Assembly (NCBI GenBank): GCA_020152595.1
Contig: JAIGNY010001849.1
Coordinates: 287,501-351,500, forward strand
Source of the DNA: Chiridota heheva
Taxonomy: Eukaryota; Echinodermata; Holothuroidea; Apodida; Chiridotidae
DNA length: 64,000 bases
Direction: 5' to 3'
Position 1 is the first letter of the stretch. Every line of letters begins with the position of its first letter. The position numbers and the translations under genes are program-made. The notes beneath the pieces are model-generated. The model saw only the letters and a program-made list of their open reading frames with translations, was not told the origin of the DNA and searched no databases. Positions 22,875 to 33,380 of the stretch are shown here, one piece after another.

Positions 22875-23296
22875 GTTACGGTCAATAGGAGAAAACACTT
22901 TTTTTTTGTGATTTCGACAAAAATTGCACATACCTCAACTAAAAACTCCCAGAAATGTAATTGTTCTCAAATTTGTCATGATATTTCAGCAAAGGAAGAA
23001 AAGTCCCGCACCCCATAATGGCTAAAAACAAGGTATTTTTGTGGAAAAGAATAGGCTTTAATGTTATGCCATAAAAGTACCTATTGTGCGAAAATATCAT
23101 TTTCGTAATTGGTACTTTCATAGCGTCACGTTTTTTTTAACTATTCTGAATGTGGATTTAAAAAAAAAAAAATTGCTGAAATATCAGGACAAATCAGACA
23201 ATAATTACATTTCTAGGAATTTTCAGTTGAGGTACAGTATGTACAGTATGTGCAATTTTTGTCAAGAAAAATTGTTTTTTCCTATTGACCGTAAAC
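22875..23296. mobile_element. Foldback-type MITE, arms ~130 bp
   Basis: The left arm starts GTTACGGTCAATAGG (22875) and the right arm ends CCTATTGACCGTAAAC (23296). Further inside, ACAAAAATTGCACATAC, CCTCAACT and AAATGTAATT recur in inverted order. The centre (about 23070-23125) contains another inverted pair, AAAGTACC and GGTACTTT. The whole ~420 bp could fold into a hairpin. No coding capacity. Confidence 0.75.
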
Positions 23297-24784
23297 GATA
23301 TTACCTCTATTGATTTTTATTTTGCGTGAGCCCTATACGCATATATGCACAGACCATGTGGGATTAGAACAACAGCAATCAGTGAACATTAGCTAAGAAG
23401 AAAAAAACAACAACAATTGATGGGGGCGGAATAGGTCTAGAATTAAGATATAAATGACCAATAACTGAGCAGCACTAACCAATGCATGTAAAGCAAATTC
23501 ACTGAGCTTTGTGAAGTTTATTCTATTTTCAAGGAAAGTTGTCAAAGAACTCCTAGGAGTTAAAACCTTGATAGGAAGATGCTACTCAGCTAGCCAGGAA
23601 TGAAATTTGATCATGTTATAGTTATGAAAGTTATTTGAGTGATTGTTCAAAAGTGTAGAATCCATTGAATCTCTATAAACTAATTTTGTGAGTGATTTCT
23701 TAGCAACCTTTCTGTGTAGCTGCAAAAGGCAGAACAGACACTTTACTCAAGGCAAGAAATAAAAGGTTCAAATCATTCAATGAATGAATCTGATATTAAA
23801 TTCTATTAAATTTCATAAGATACCTGCTTGATGATTGTCATTACAGTTTATTCAAACCTTAAAGTGACGAATCCCAAGTGCCACTTTTAAGTTTCATTTA
23901 TAGTTAGCTTTGAAATATGGCTCACTTGTAAAAGTGTGTCACTAGTTACAGTAACACTAATTGTGTTATTTAAAAAATAATAATTGAAGTTTAGTTTGCT
24001 TCCCTGTGGTTCGGAATCAACTTTATGGTTGTCAAGTTTGATTGAAAGGTACAATTGACGAAGAAACCTCTGCTAATGATGTGCTTTAAAGGATACTTTA
24101 GGGGTCAAGCAAGTTCATATCGTATGAAAGCGACCTTAGAAGGAACAAAATGATGAAGCGAGTATTTAAAATCTTATGTCATTAAGGAGATACGTAAAAT
24201 TCTAAATCAATTGTAAACAAACTACTGAGATCAGACTAGTCTTTATGTATTCTTATTATCTTTTCCCCTGAGATGTTTTGTGGCTTAAAAACTATTAGAT
24301 ATATTACGAAAGTGGTAAAACAACCTAGTAAAGGATTCTAATTTACTATCTAAAGAAAGTTTAAGGAAAAATAATTCAATTAGTAAAAAACTTGAATTAA
24401 TTTTCTTCTAAATACATTTAGCAATTGTAAAGAATGTGAGGATGAGGGCAGCAACTTTCTACAGTAGACTTCAGTACCAACCATTTCTACACAGTTAAGA
24501 CAGAACTTTAAATCAAATTACTGTATGTAAAAAGTACCTGTGATTTCAGAGTTATTGGTCATCAAAGTTTGAAGAATTTTTAGTAAAAGGTGTGATGTGT
24601 GAAAGAGAAGACAGCATAAATTCGTTGATACATTCTTGAAATTTCTGTCCTAAAATTCAGTCAATGAAAATCAGGAGACTGCAGTCTCTTGCTAAATATT
24701 GATAGGTGGGTATGATGTAAATACAAAAACTCTTCGTCATATTCAGCCTGACCCATTGGTGAAGGATTGATAACAAGAAATTAA

Positions 24785-25020
24785 AAGGACCACTACACCG
24801 AAAAGTGAGGGCTTTTCGTTTTTGCTAGTTTCATAGATATATTATCCACAAAAGAGCAATAAACTTCATGCCTCTATAGCCCACAGATACCTTGAAGACA
24901 AAGGTTACTTGAAAATTCATATTTACCACAAAATTGCTATACCATTGTGTGGGAGATAAGCATTTGATTTTTTGTGGGACCCTCTAAAAATATGTCCTCT
25001 CTTTTTGGTCTAGTGTTCCT
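24785..25020. mobile_element. Nested 236-bp TTAA MITE
   Basis: The ends are AAGGACCACTACACCGAAAAG-like on the left and, inward on the minus strand, AGGAACACTAGACCAAAAAG on the right. TTAA lies directly outside at 24781-24784 and 25021-25024. It lies inside the larger TTAA element. Confidence 0.75.
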
Positions 25021-25167
25021 TTAAAATAAGGAAATTTATTGTTTTTCCTGTGTCGATATCACAAAATGTCATAAAATGTGCATAATTTATTATAATAAGG
25101 CATTCAAATTTAAATGCTGTAAAATGGTCAATGTTTTACTTATTTTAATGAAATGTTTTGCTATTTT

Positions 25168-26865
25168 TCTGGGTTGTAGCCTATTTTCCTGGGTTATAGC
25201 CTATTTTCCTGGGTTGTAGCCTATTTTCCTGGGTTATAGCCTATTTTCCTAGGTTCTAGCCTATTTTCATAGTTTATAGCCTATTTTTATGGGTTATAGC
25301 TATTTTTCTTGGTTTGTAGCCCATTTTCCAGGGTTATTGCTTATTTTCATGGTTTATAGTCTATTTTCCAAGGTTGTAGCCTATTGTTATGGGTTATAGC
25401 CTATTTTCATAGATTATAGCTTGTTTTCATGGGTTATAGCCTATTTTCCTGGGTTGTTGCCTATTTTCATGGGTTATAGCTTATTTTCATGGGTTATAGC
25501 CTATTTTTCTGGGTTGTAGCCTATTTTATGTGTTATAGCTTAATTTCCTGGGTTGTAGCCTATTTTTATGGGTTGTAGCTTATTTTCCTGGGTTGTAGCC
25601 CATTTTCATGGGTTGTAGCCTATTTTCATGGGTTATCGCTTATTTTCATGGGTTATTGTCTATTTTCATGGGTTATAGCCTATTTTTCTGGGTTGTAGCC
25701 TATTTTAATATGTTGTAGCTTATTTTTCTGCGTTGTAGCCTATTTTCATGGGTCATTGCTCATTTTCATGGGTTATAGCCTATTTTTCTGGATTATAGCC
25801 TATTTTCCTGGTTTATAGCCTATTTTCTTGGGTTGTAGCCTATTTTCATGGGATATTGCCTATTTTCCTGGGTTATAGCCTATTTTATTGGGTTGTAGCC
25901 TATTTTCATGGGTTGTAGCTTATTTTCCTGGCTTGTAGCTTTTTTTTATGGATTATTGTCTATTTACTGGTTATAGCTTATTTTCCAAGGTTATAGCCTA
26001 TTTTCCTGGGTTGTAGCCTTTTTTCTTGGGATATTGCCTATTTTCCTGGGTTGTAGCATATTTTCCTGGGTTGTAGCTTATTTTCCTGGGTTGTAGCTTA
26101 TTTTCCTGGGTTATTGTCTATTTACTGGGTTATAGCATATTTTCATGGGTTGTAGCCTATTTTCATGGGTTATAGCCTATTTTCCAAGGTTATAGCCTAT
26201 TTTCCTGGGTTGTAGCCTATTTTCTTGGGATATTGCCTATTTTCATGGGTTATAGTCTAGTTTCCTGGGTTATAGCCTATTTTTCTGGCTTGTAGCCTCT
26301 TTTCTTGGGATATTGCCTATTTTCATGGGTTATAGCCTATTTTAATGGGTTGTAGCCTATTTTAATGGATTGTAGCTTATTTTCCTAGATTGTAGCTTTT
26401 TTTCATGGGTTATTGTCTATTTAATGAGTTATAGCCTATTTTCATGGGTTGTAGCCTATTTTCATGGGTTATAGCCTATTTTCATGGGTTATAGCCTATT
26501 TTCATGAGTTGTAGCTTATTTTCCTGGGTTGTAGCTTATTCTTATGGGTTATTGTCTATTTACTGGGTTATAGCATATTTTCATGGGTTGTAGTTTATTT
26601 TCATGGGTTATAGCCTATTTTCCAAGGTTATAGCCTATTTTCCTGGGTTGTAGCCTATTTTCTTGAGATATTGCCTATTTTCATGGGTTATAGCCTAGTT
26701 TCCTGGGTTATAGCCTATTTTCCTGGGTTGTAGCCTATTTTCCTGGGATATTGCCTATTTTCATGGGTTATAGCCTATTTTCATGGGTTATAGCTTATTT
26801 TCCAAGGTTATAGCCTATTTTCCTGGGTTGTCGCTATTTTTCCTGGGTTGTAGCCTACTTTCTTC
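25168..26865. repeat. 20-bp minisatellite, about 85 copies, with higher-order structure
   Basis: The basic unit is CCTATTTTCCTGGGTTGTAG with common variants CATGGGTTATAG and CTTGGGATATTG. A rare variant TCTATTTACTGGGTTATAGC occurs at about 26119 and again 438 bp later, with matching neighbours, which shows block duplication of about 22 units. It has no long open frame because TAG is built into the unit. Confidence 0.95.
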
Positions 26866-27009
26866 CAATTAAGATCATGTTGTTTTTATCTGTCCATAGA
26901 TCTTTAACACAATAGGATACTAAAGGAGTTTTTTTCTCACTATTTTGTTTTGATTAAAGTCCTCTTAAATTTAAGATGAACTTGCTTGACCATTAAAATA
27001 ATCCTTTAA

Positions 27010-27341
27010 AATTTATCTGCCTTTAGGATTTTCTTACATGCCTTCCATCTTTAATTTCTAAAACAGGGCTCAAAATTGTAGTGGCTTGGCCACTAGAAGC
27101 TTTTTGTTAACAAAAACCAAGGTTGCCACAAAAAAGTCACCATAAAGTGTTCATATGTTTGGTAACTGGTGAAGACTGCTCACTCAAGGTTGTATCTTTA
27201 GTATCGAAGCATTTCCTTGGTCCATAACTTCACTCGTTCATATGGAAATAAAATTTGCAATGGTGCATGCAATGTTCAGAACATGCAAGCAGAGAGATTC
27301 TGTGATTGCTCCTGTGTAACACACCGAAAGGGAATATAAAC
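27010..27341. other. Intronic, nothing recognised
   Basis: No repeat or coding feature that I can name. Confidence 0.4.
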
Positions 27342-27775
27342 CAGACCCCTAGCTTGATTTAAAAAGGGGCAGGATGCTAGATTTGTTGAAGGGCACATTA
27401 AGTGCTGCACTTTTTGGGGCTTGAACCCTTCTCGGGCTTAAACCCTATTCGGGCTTGAAATCTTTTCGGACTTGGAAGTATTTCGGGCTTGAACCCTTTT
27501 CGGGCTTGAGCCCTTTTCGGGGCTTGGGGATTTTAGCTATAATCCTTCCTCAGAATGAATTTGTTCTAAACGATTAAGGACCATTCTTGAGCTGAAAAGG
27601 ACAATTTCTTACTATGCTATCATTCTGTGTTTGTATCCATGTAAGGTATTTCACTTGCGATGTTAAGATTGTTAAGTTTCTAAAAAATTTGACCTCTAAA
27701 ACATGTGTCATTAAAAATCCAGTAAAAAACAGCATTACAATTTTTTTCCTTTGAAACAGCAAAGCTAGGGCACTG
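27342..27775 (-). mobile_element. CAGACCCCTAGC MITE, copy 1 (inverted)
   Basis: The left end is CAGACCCCTAGCTTGATTT. The right end is AAAGCTAGGGCACTG, a mutated inverse of the other terminus. The internal sequence matches copies 2 (35859-36287) and 3 (46389-46735) in the opposite orientation, for example the segment with CCATGTAAGGTATTTCA. A GGGCTTGAACCC-like motif (27415-27525) repeats about six times inside this copy only. Confidence 0.75.
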
Positions 27776-28019
27776 CATAAACAATACAGCAAGCAGACAA
27801 GCTTAGAGAATTAAATGAGAAAACAATATGACAACAATTTGAACAAATTTATTGTATGTAGTTCTAAATTACTTAATAATGTATTACATTCAAGGCATTG
27901 CTCTTGAATTCATGATGATAGTAAATCTTTAATTGTATATGCAGTTAAGTATCTAAGCAGTTTGTTGTTATCAGTAGTTAGAGATTTATATGTTTAATTA
28001 AAGAACTAAAATGATTACA
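27776..28019. other. Intronic, nothing recognised
   Basis: AT-rich, no identified feature. Confidence 0.4.
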
Positions 28020-28704
28020 TTTTTGGTTCGGATGCAATAGCATCGGGAACCTATGTGGTCATGATGGCGTGTGTATGTATGCGTGTGTGTGTTTGTATGT
28101 GTGTATGTATGTATGTGTGTGACGGCCAGCTCGTAAATGTGATATCTCAAAAATGATACATTGGATTTATGTCATATGTGGTACACAGATAGGCCATTGT
28201 CCATAGATGTACCCTATTGTTTTTGATGGTGATGTCATGTAGAGCTGTGACCATTTAACGTGTACACGCTACACGCTCGCAAATCCTTGTAAACGTTTAT
28301 TAAATACTTCATTGGGAGTTCTCGTTTTTTATAGTCAGTCTTACCATTGAAAATCAATATGATCATTCATGATTCAAATCACACACACATTCAGTTGATA
28401 AAATTCCAATTGATGACTTTTTTACAAACTGTAAACCTGATTAGCATAATCCTTTTTAAATGTGAGAATCACAAATGCGCAGTAATCACCTATGAATAGG
28501 TATATTTTGCACTTTGATTTCGCCAAAATCTGAGTAGGCTAACCTAAGAAATGCATTGCGAATGTGCAGCAGTAAACAGTGAAACTAACGATAAGCCATA
28601 ATAAGGCTTTAAATCCCACTCAATCAAGGCCCGTTTTACAAGCTGTTAAATTGACCAACAAACCCACAGTCAAAATACTTAAATCGTCACAATCAGTACA
28701 TTTA

Positions 28705-31700
28705 CAGTACCGCCCGCAATAAATTGGTCGTGGCATCGTGAAATATCGTGACGCCACGTTAGTCACGTTAGAAATCAGGTCAAATAGCCGCTATTTCGTT
28801 CTAAATTCTGTGCCGTAGCAGTAGCTAATTATCAAGATAATTTATGCAACTCTATCGTGAATCTATCGTGACCACCGTGGCGGGCGAAATATTTACATAA
28901 ACAAGTGCACAAATCACGGAATGGGCAACGGCTTTGTCAGTTTGTAATTATTCGATTCACCCATTTAATAATCTAATAGAAATAAAAAAAAAGTTATCGG
29001 CCTATTGTAGTACTGCAACTTTCGTTGCTACCGTTTGATTATAATGCAAAAATGTACCAGAAGTGTATGTTTACATCAGTAAAATCGGACGTAAGAATAG
29101 CGAGTCCATTTCGCTGTGCGTATATTAAATCACGAAAAATGCGCAATTTACACACGGTACAGATCATACTTCTTTGAAACCTAATCTTTAACGTCAAATA
29201 TTTAAAATCAGTTTCTACTATCGACTAGAGCGGGTTTTGATTTTTTGTTCCTTCAGAAAACTAGTGATTTAAAACTAAAGAAATAAAAACCAAGAAGGGT
29301 ACCTTTTTAACGAAATGACACTTAAAATGTTGTGTTTTATTTCAATGTTCTCGCAGCCGAACCAAAGAGCTCTTTGGCCGAACCCAATTCCTTCAGCTTC
29401 TGATACCAGACGTTCAAATAGAGAAAAAACGAAACATTATCCCGAATAATAAATAATAATTGCAGTGATCATCCGAGTTTAAAATTCTTCGTGAATGACT
29501 TAAAGTTCTGGAATTGTAAACGTCAATAGTAAATGTTCAGATTCAGCCCGAATACATATAAAAATTAAATAAACTAGCCCTGGGCTTGAAGACACGTGGT
29601 CCTTACAATGTAGCACCCCGCATGATGTGGCGGACGTTCCCCACACGTCCATTCACTACTTATTGAATTTAACTTTTTTTTTTCTTCCAAACAAAACAGT
29701 TTGAAAGACAAAATATATTTGTCCACAATTATTCAATTTAAAAATGACTTCCACATTAAGTTCTAATTTCTTTTCATAAATGTGAGAATAATTAATAGGG
29801 GCCCAACTTAATTGAACAATAAAAAATAAAGATAAAACTTACAGAGTAGTGTGGAGTTTAATCCAAATATTAATCCAAACAAAAATAGTCACGTAACTTT
29901 TTAAGAAATAATCAAAACAAGATATCACTGACATATCACAAAATAAATTTTAAAATGACCCATGCACAAACATTTAATTGAAGAAAAAAAAGAAAGAAAA
30001 CAGCTCCGGGTAAACTGAGAGGTAAAATGTACTAACACCACAGAGAGAACAGAGCATACGACGACAACAGTAATTACACACTTTCACCAAGTGCCAGACC
30101 TTCAGAACCTGTTGGAGCATTCTTACTCCATGATGTGTGTAGGGATATGGTTTGTGCAAATCTCACCCTGATCACGTCTCGAAGACCACCCAGGTACCTT
30201 GTGAATACCCCAGAGACCATTTCTCTACGATTTGAAGTTGAATATACCATGGAGCTCTGAATATACCCTCCCAAAGATTGCGATAAAAAGAGTGGGTTAT
30301 ATAAATTAGATTAGGGGAGGGGGTTGAATACTATCTTGATATATAAAGTATGCTGTTTGTCTTGACAAGTTTATTTTGAAACTTTTTTGTTCTGATTTGT
30401 TTTCAATATATGCCGCACACACGCGGGAAGGGGGAGGGGGAGAACCATATTGGGATCCCCGTACTATGGAAACAAAAATTGTCTTTTTCCTGCTCCTACT
30501 GCATTTTCCGTGTACATACGGCACAAAAATAAACTGTTGTTCGACCCACCTCCTGACACACAATATTCAATATTTGTGTACGCCCCCTCCCCTCCACCCA
30601 CCCCTCCCCCTCCCCCCAAAGCTACATGGCCGGATATCGGTCCTATTCCCATTTTTACCATGGACATGTTACGCTCAATTGAATTGTTTACATTACGGTG
30701 TGAAGCAAACACGCAATTTTTCAACAAACGGCCTAGATTACTGAATGTCTGCGGACTTTCCGACGCCAGGTCGTAAATAAAAAGCAATACTATTTGCGAT
30801 AAACCTTTTTTTTCTTCTTCTCGGAATGTTTGATGCGGCACTTGATAAGAAAAACATAATTGCGTAATAATGAAATAAGAATTATGGCCTAATTACAGCG
30901 GTCATTGCGTTAATATTTCAAGTTATTTGGGACACTTAACTCCAACTAGAGCTGATTTGGGAGCCTCTCCCCTCCCCCTGATCCCCAGGTACTTCCTGCA
31001 GCAGATTTAATTGAGTTGAATTCAACTCGGGTGGCCGTATTGTGGGGAAAAGGAAGCCCAACTGCTATGGATGCTAAATCTATGCCGGTGCTCGCAAAAC
31101 AGCGCGGACTGATCTTTCAATACGAACCTACATGTATTTTAATTTATTTTTGACTTTTGTATTTTTTTTCCGCGGGATTATTGTGGTCCTGGAGCATTTT
31201 TCGGAACCGTTCATTAACTCTTCTTTTTCTTGGACTTCAAGTTCAATCAAGCTTAATTTAGAATGTGTAATGTGTAATTATCGGGGATTATGTTTTCGCT
31301 TGGCACTAAAATCAAAAAGATATTTATAACTTGCTTGGATTAATACATTGTGAATAAAGTTGTACATTTCACGTGGATGTCCTGGGAGATGTCAGTTTAG
31401 ATTGCCAACTCCCCCTGGAGGCAATTCTCTACGACAAGAATTATCATTATTTTAAAGCCCTTTTTCATTACTTGACGACAACAAAGGGAGAGAGGAGGCG
31501 CCCAGGTTAATTCTTAATTTCATTTTATGTATGTTGGCATAATGACATATCAGGGCGGGCATGTGATGTTTTTTTGTTTTTTTGGGGGTGGAACAACTTA
31601 CAGGTTAGTACTTTGTCTAGGGGATTAAACCCTATTTTTGTTGATTGCCTTATTACGCCCGCCAGTGGGACATATTAGGATCGCCGTATAATTGAATTAT

Positions 31701-33380
31701 TAGGATCGCCGTATAATTGAATTTAGGGTAAGAAATTGTTTTGAAAAATAATATTGTTATTCCTTTGCCCATTTTCTGCCACAGCATACAAATGCAGTGT
31801 CCCCCCACACACACACACACACACATACACACACAACGGCTAAATAAGAAGCCCTTCGTTGCCATAACATCTCTCCCGACAATAAAAAGTGCTGCATGTT
31901 ATTCCCTCCGCCCCCTCCCTTACCAACTCCACCACCTGCTGTGCTTAGTGGTACGCTTACGTTAGGTGTCAATTAAAAAGTTATTTTTCAACAAATGGCC
32001 TACATTACTGAATGTTTCCAGATGTTCGACGCCAGGTCGTAAATAAAAAAACAATACGCTTTTGATAAAACAGGCACTTGAAAGAACAAAATTTTTACGT
32101 GTGCACGTGATCATTAAGAGTTACGGCCCAATTACAAGAACTTTTGTTTGGGGGACAACTCGATCTGGGAGGTGCATCCCTCGAATACCTGCCGTATTCT
32201 GTAAGGGTGCGAACGTACAATTTACAAACCGTTCCCGGTGGGCTCAAATCAGTGCCGACGGTTCTTAAGAAAAGTTATTCATAATCATATATTTGTGGCT
32301 ACTGTTTTCAGCAAAATATTGTGGAGCTTCGTGAAACATTGACCTATTTTTTATTATTATTTTTTTATCTTGGATTTGAAAAGCTTGATTTAAAAGGTGT
32401 AATTTATTGTGGATTATATTTGGCTCGTGGAACATAAAAATGGAAGTTCAAAATAACCAATATTCGGATTACATTGTGAATAAAAGTTGTGCATTTCAGT
32501 TTAGAATTCCACTAAATGAGTAAGTTCATATTTTTTGTTACTGTCAAAATAGATCGGGTTGGGAATTTATATTTCCGGGAACACTATGTAGGTCACCTTC
32601 AAAATTTAAACCACGGGCCAAAATCTTCAAAATTATTATTATTATCATTTTTTTTTTATAATTATTTTTCGCTTTCATCGACACAAGAACAAACAAATAT
32701 AATGTAGGCCTATGTGAATATGCTGTCTAGAGCGTGCAGGAAGATGGTCCGTAAGCCGCCGCGCCATGGTAAAATCAAATATTTCAGTCTCGCAATTCAT
32801 CATGTGATAGCGCTTTAGTTAACGGCCGTTGCGTGTGCCGTGTTTGAAAATAGGCTACATGAAATAAAACTGTTCTCGTTATCTAAACATTCTTTCCAGA
32901 GATTAATATTCAGAGAAAAACTATAGACACATTCATAGAAAAATTCAGTGGAAAAAATGACGAATTTTTAAGGAAATAATGTACTTCAAAGTTTATGAAA
33001 ATAAGCTTCAACTTCAAGTTAAAAAGGCAAGTAACGACATGGACCATTGTGTATTTCACACGCTATTGATCTGAAGGTTTAGAATATTTGCATACAACAA
33101 ATCTTGCGAAACTCCAACGCCTCGTCGTCGGTATTATTAAAGTTATTACCGACGTTATGTTTTTCGACCTCACCTTTCATCATTTTTCATGCCGCCACGA
33201 CCGCCACGCAACTGTCACGATGAATATTATGCAAATCATTGTTGCGTGGCATACGTGGTTATCGTGAATTGTCATGCTTAGACTTTTGGGGTATGTTTTT
33301 TTGTCAATTTTTTCTAACGTGACTAACGTGGCGTCACGATATTTCACGATGCCGCGACCAATTTATTGCGGGCGGTACTG
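28705..33380. mobile_element. TA-flanked element with 70-bp terminal inverted repeats, inside X
   Basis: The two 70-bp ends (28705-28774 and 33311-33380) are inverted copies with one mismatch and begin CAGTACCGCCCGC. TA lies directly outside both ends (28703-28704, 33381-33382). The related X copy at 43891-44464 has the uninterrupted sequence around one TA (44144-44145), that is, an empty site. A TA duplication and CAGT ends fit the IS630/Tc1/mariner superfamily. No transposase is recognisable in 4,676 bp, so it is non-autonomous or carries foreign filler. ATCGTGAC-type motifs recur near both ends (28735-28885 and 33195-33350). Confidence 0.85.
30716..32510. repeat. Diverged direct repeat inside the TA element
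   Basis: The stretch 30716-31380 and the stretch 31982-32510 share a common order of motifs. These are TTTTTCAACAAA then CGACGCCAGGTCGTAAATAA, then a GAATTATGGCC/GAGTTACGGCC motif, then CATTGTGAATAAA-GTTG. The second copy is shorter. Between them is a (CA)n tract (31804-31833). This is an old internal duplication of about 0.6 kb. Confidence 0.65.

Larger units (their letters stand above)
24090..27005. mobile_element. TTAA-flanked TIR element carrying a 1.7-kb minisatellite
   Basis: The left end is AGGATACTTTAGGGGTCAAG, preceded by TTAA (24086-24089). The right end read inward on the minus strand is AGGATTATTTTAATGGTCAA, followed outside by TTAA (27006-27009). Both continue with GCAAGTTCAT, and weaker inverted similarity extends to about 75 bp. 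Exact TTAA target duplications are typical of piggyBac and Kolobok elements. No transposase is seen, so it is non-autonomous. The interior holds a nested MITE (24785-25020) and the 20-bp array. Confidence 0.75.

Noticed and set aside
30306..30841. Frames of 85-125 codons in the TA element as a transposase
   Set aside because: No DDE/D motif spacing or helix-turn-helix that I can recognise; frames run through a C-rich low-complexity tract.
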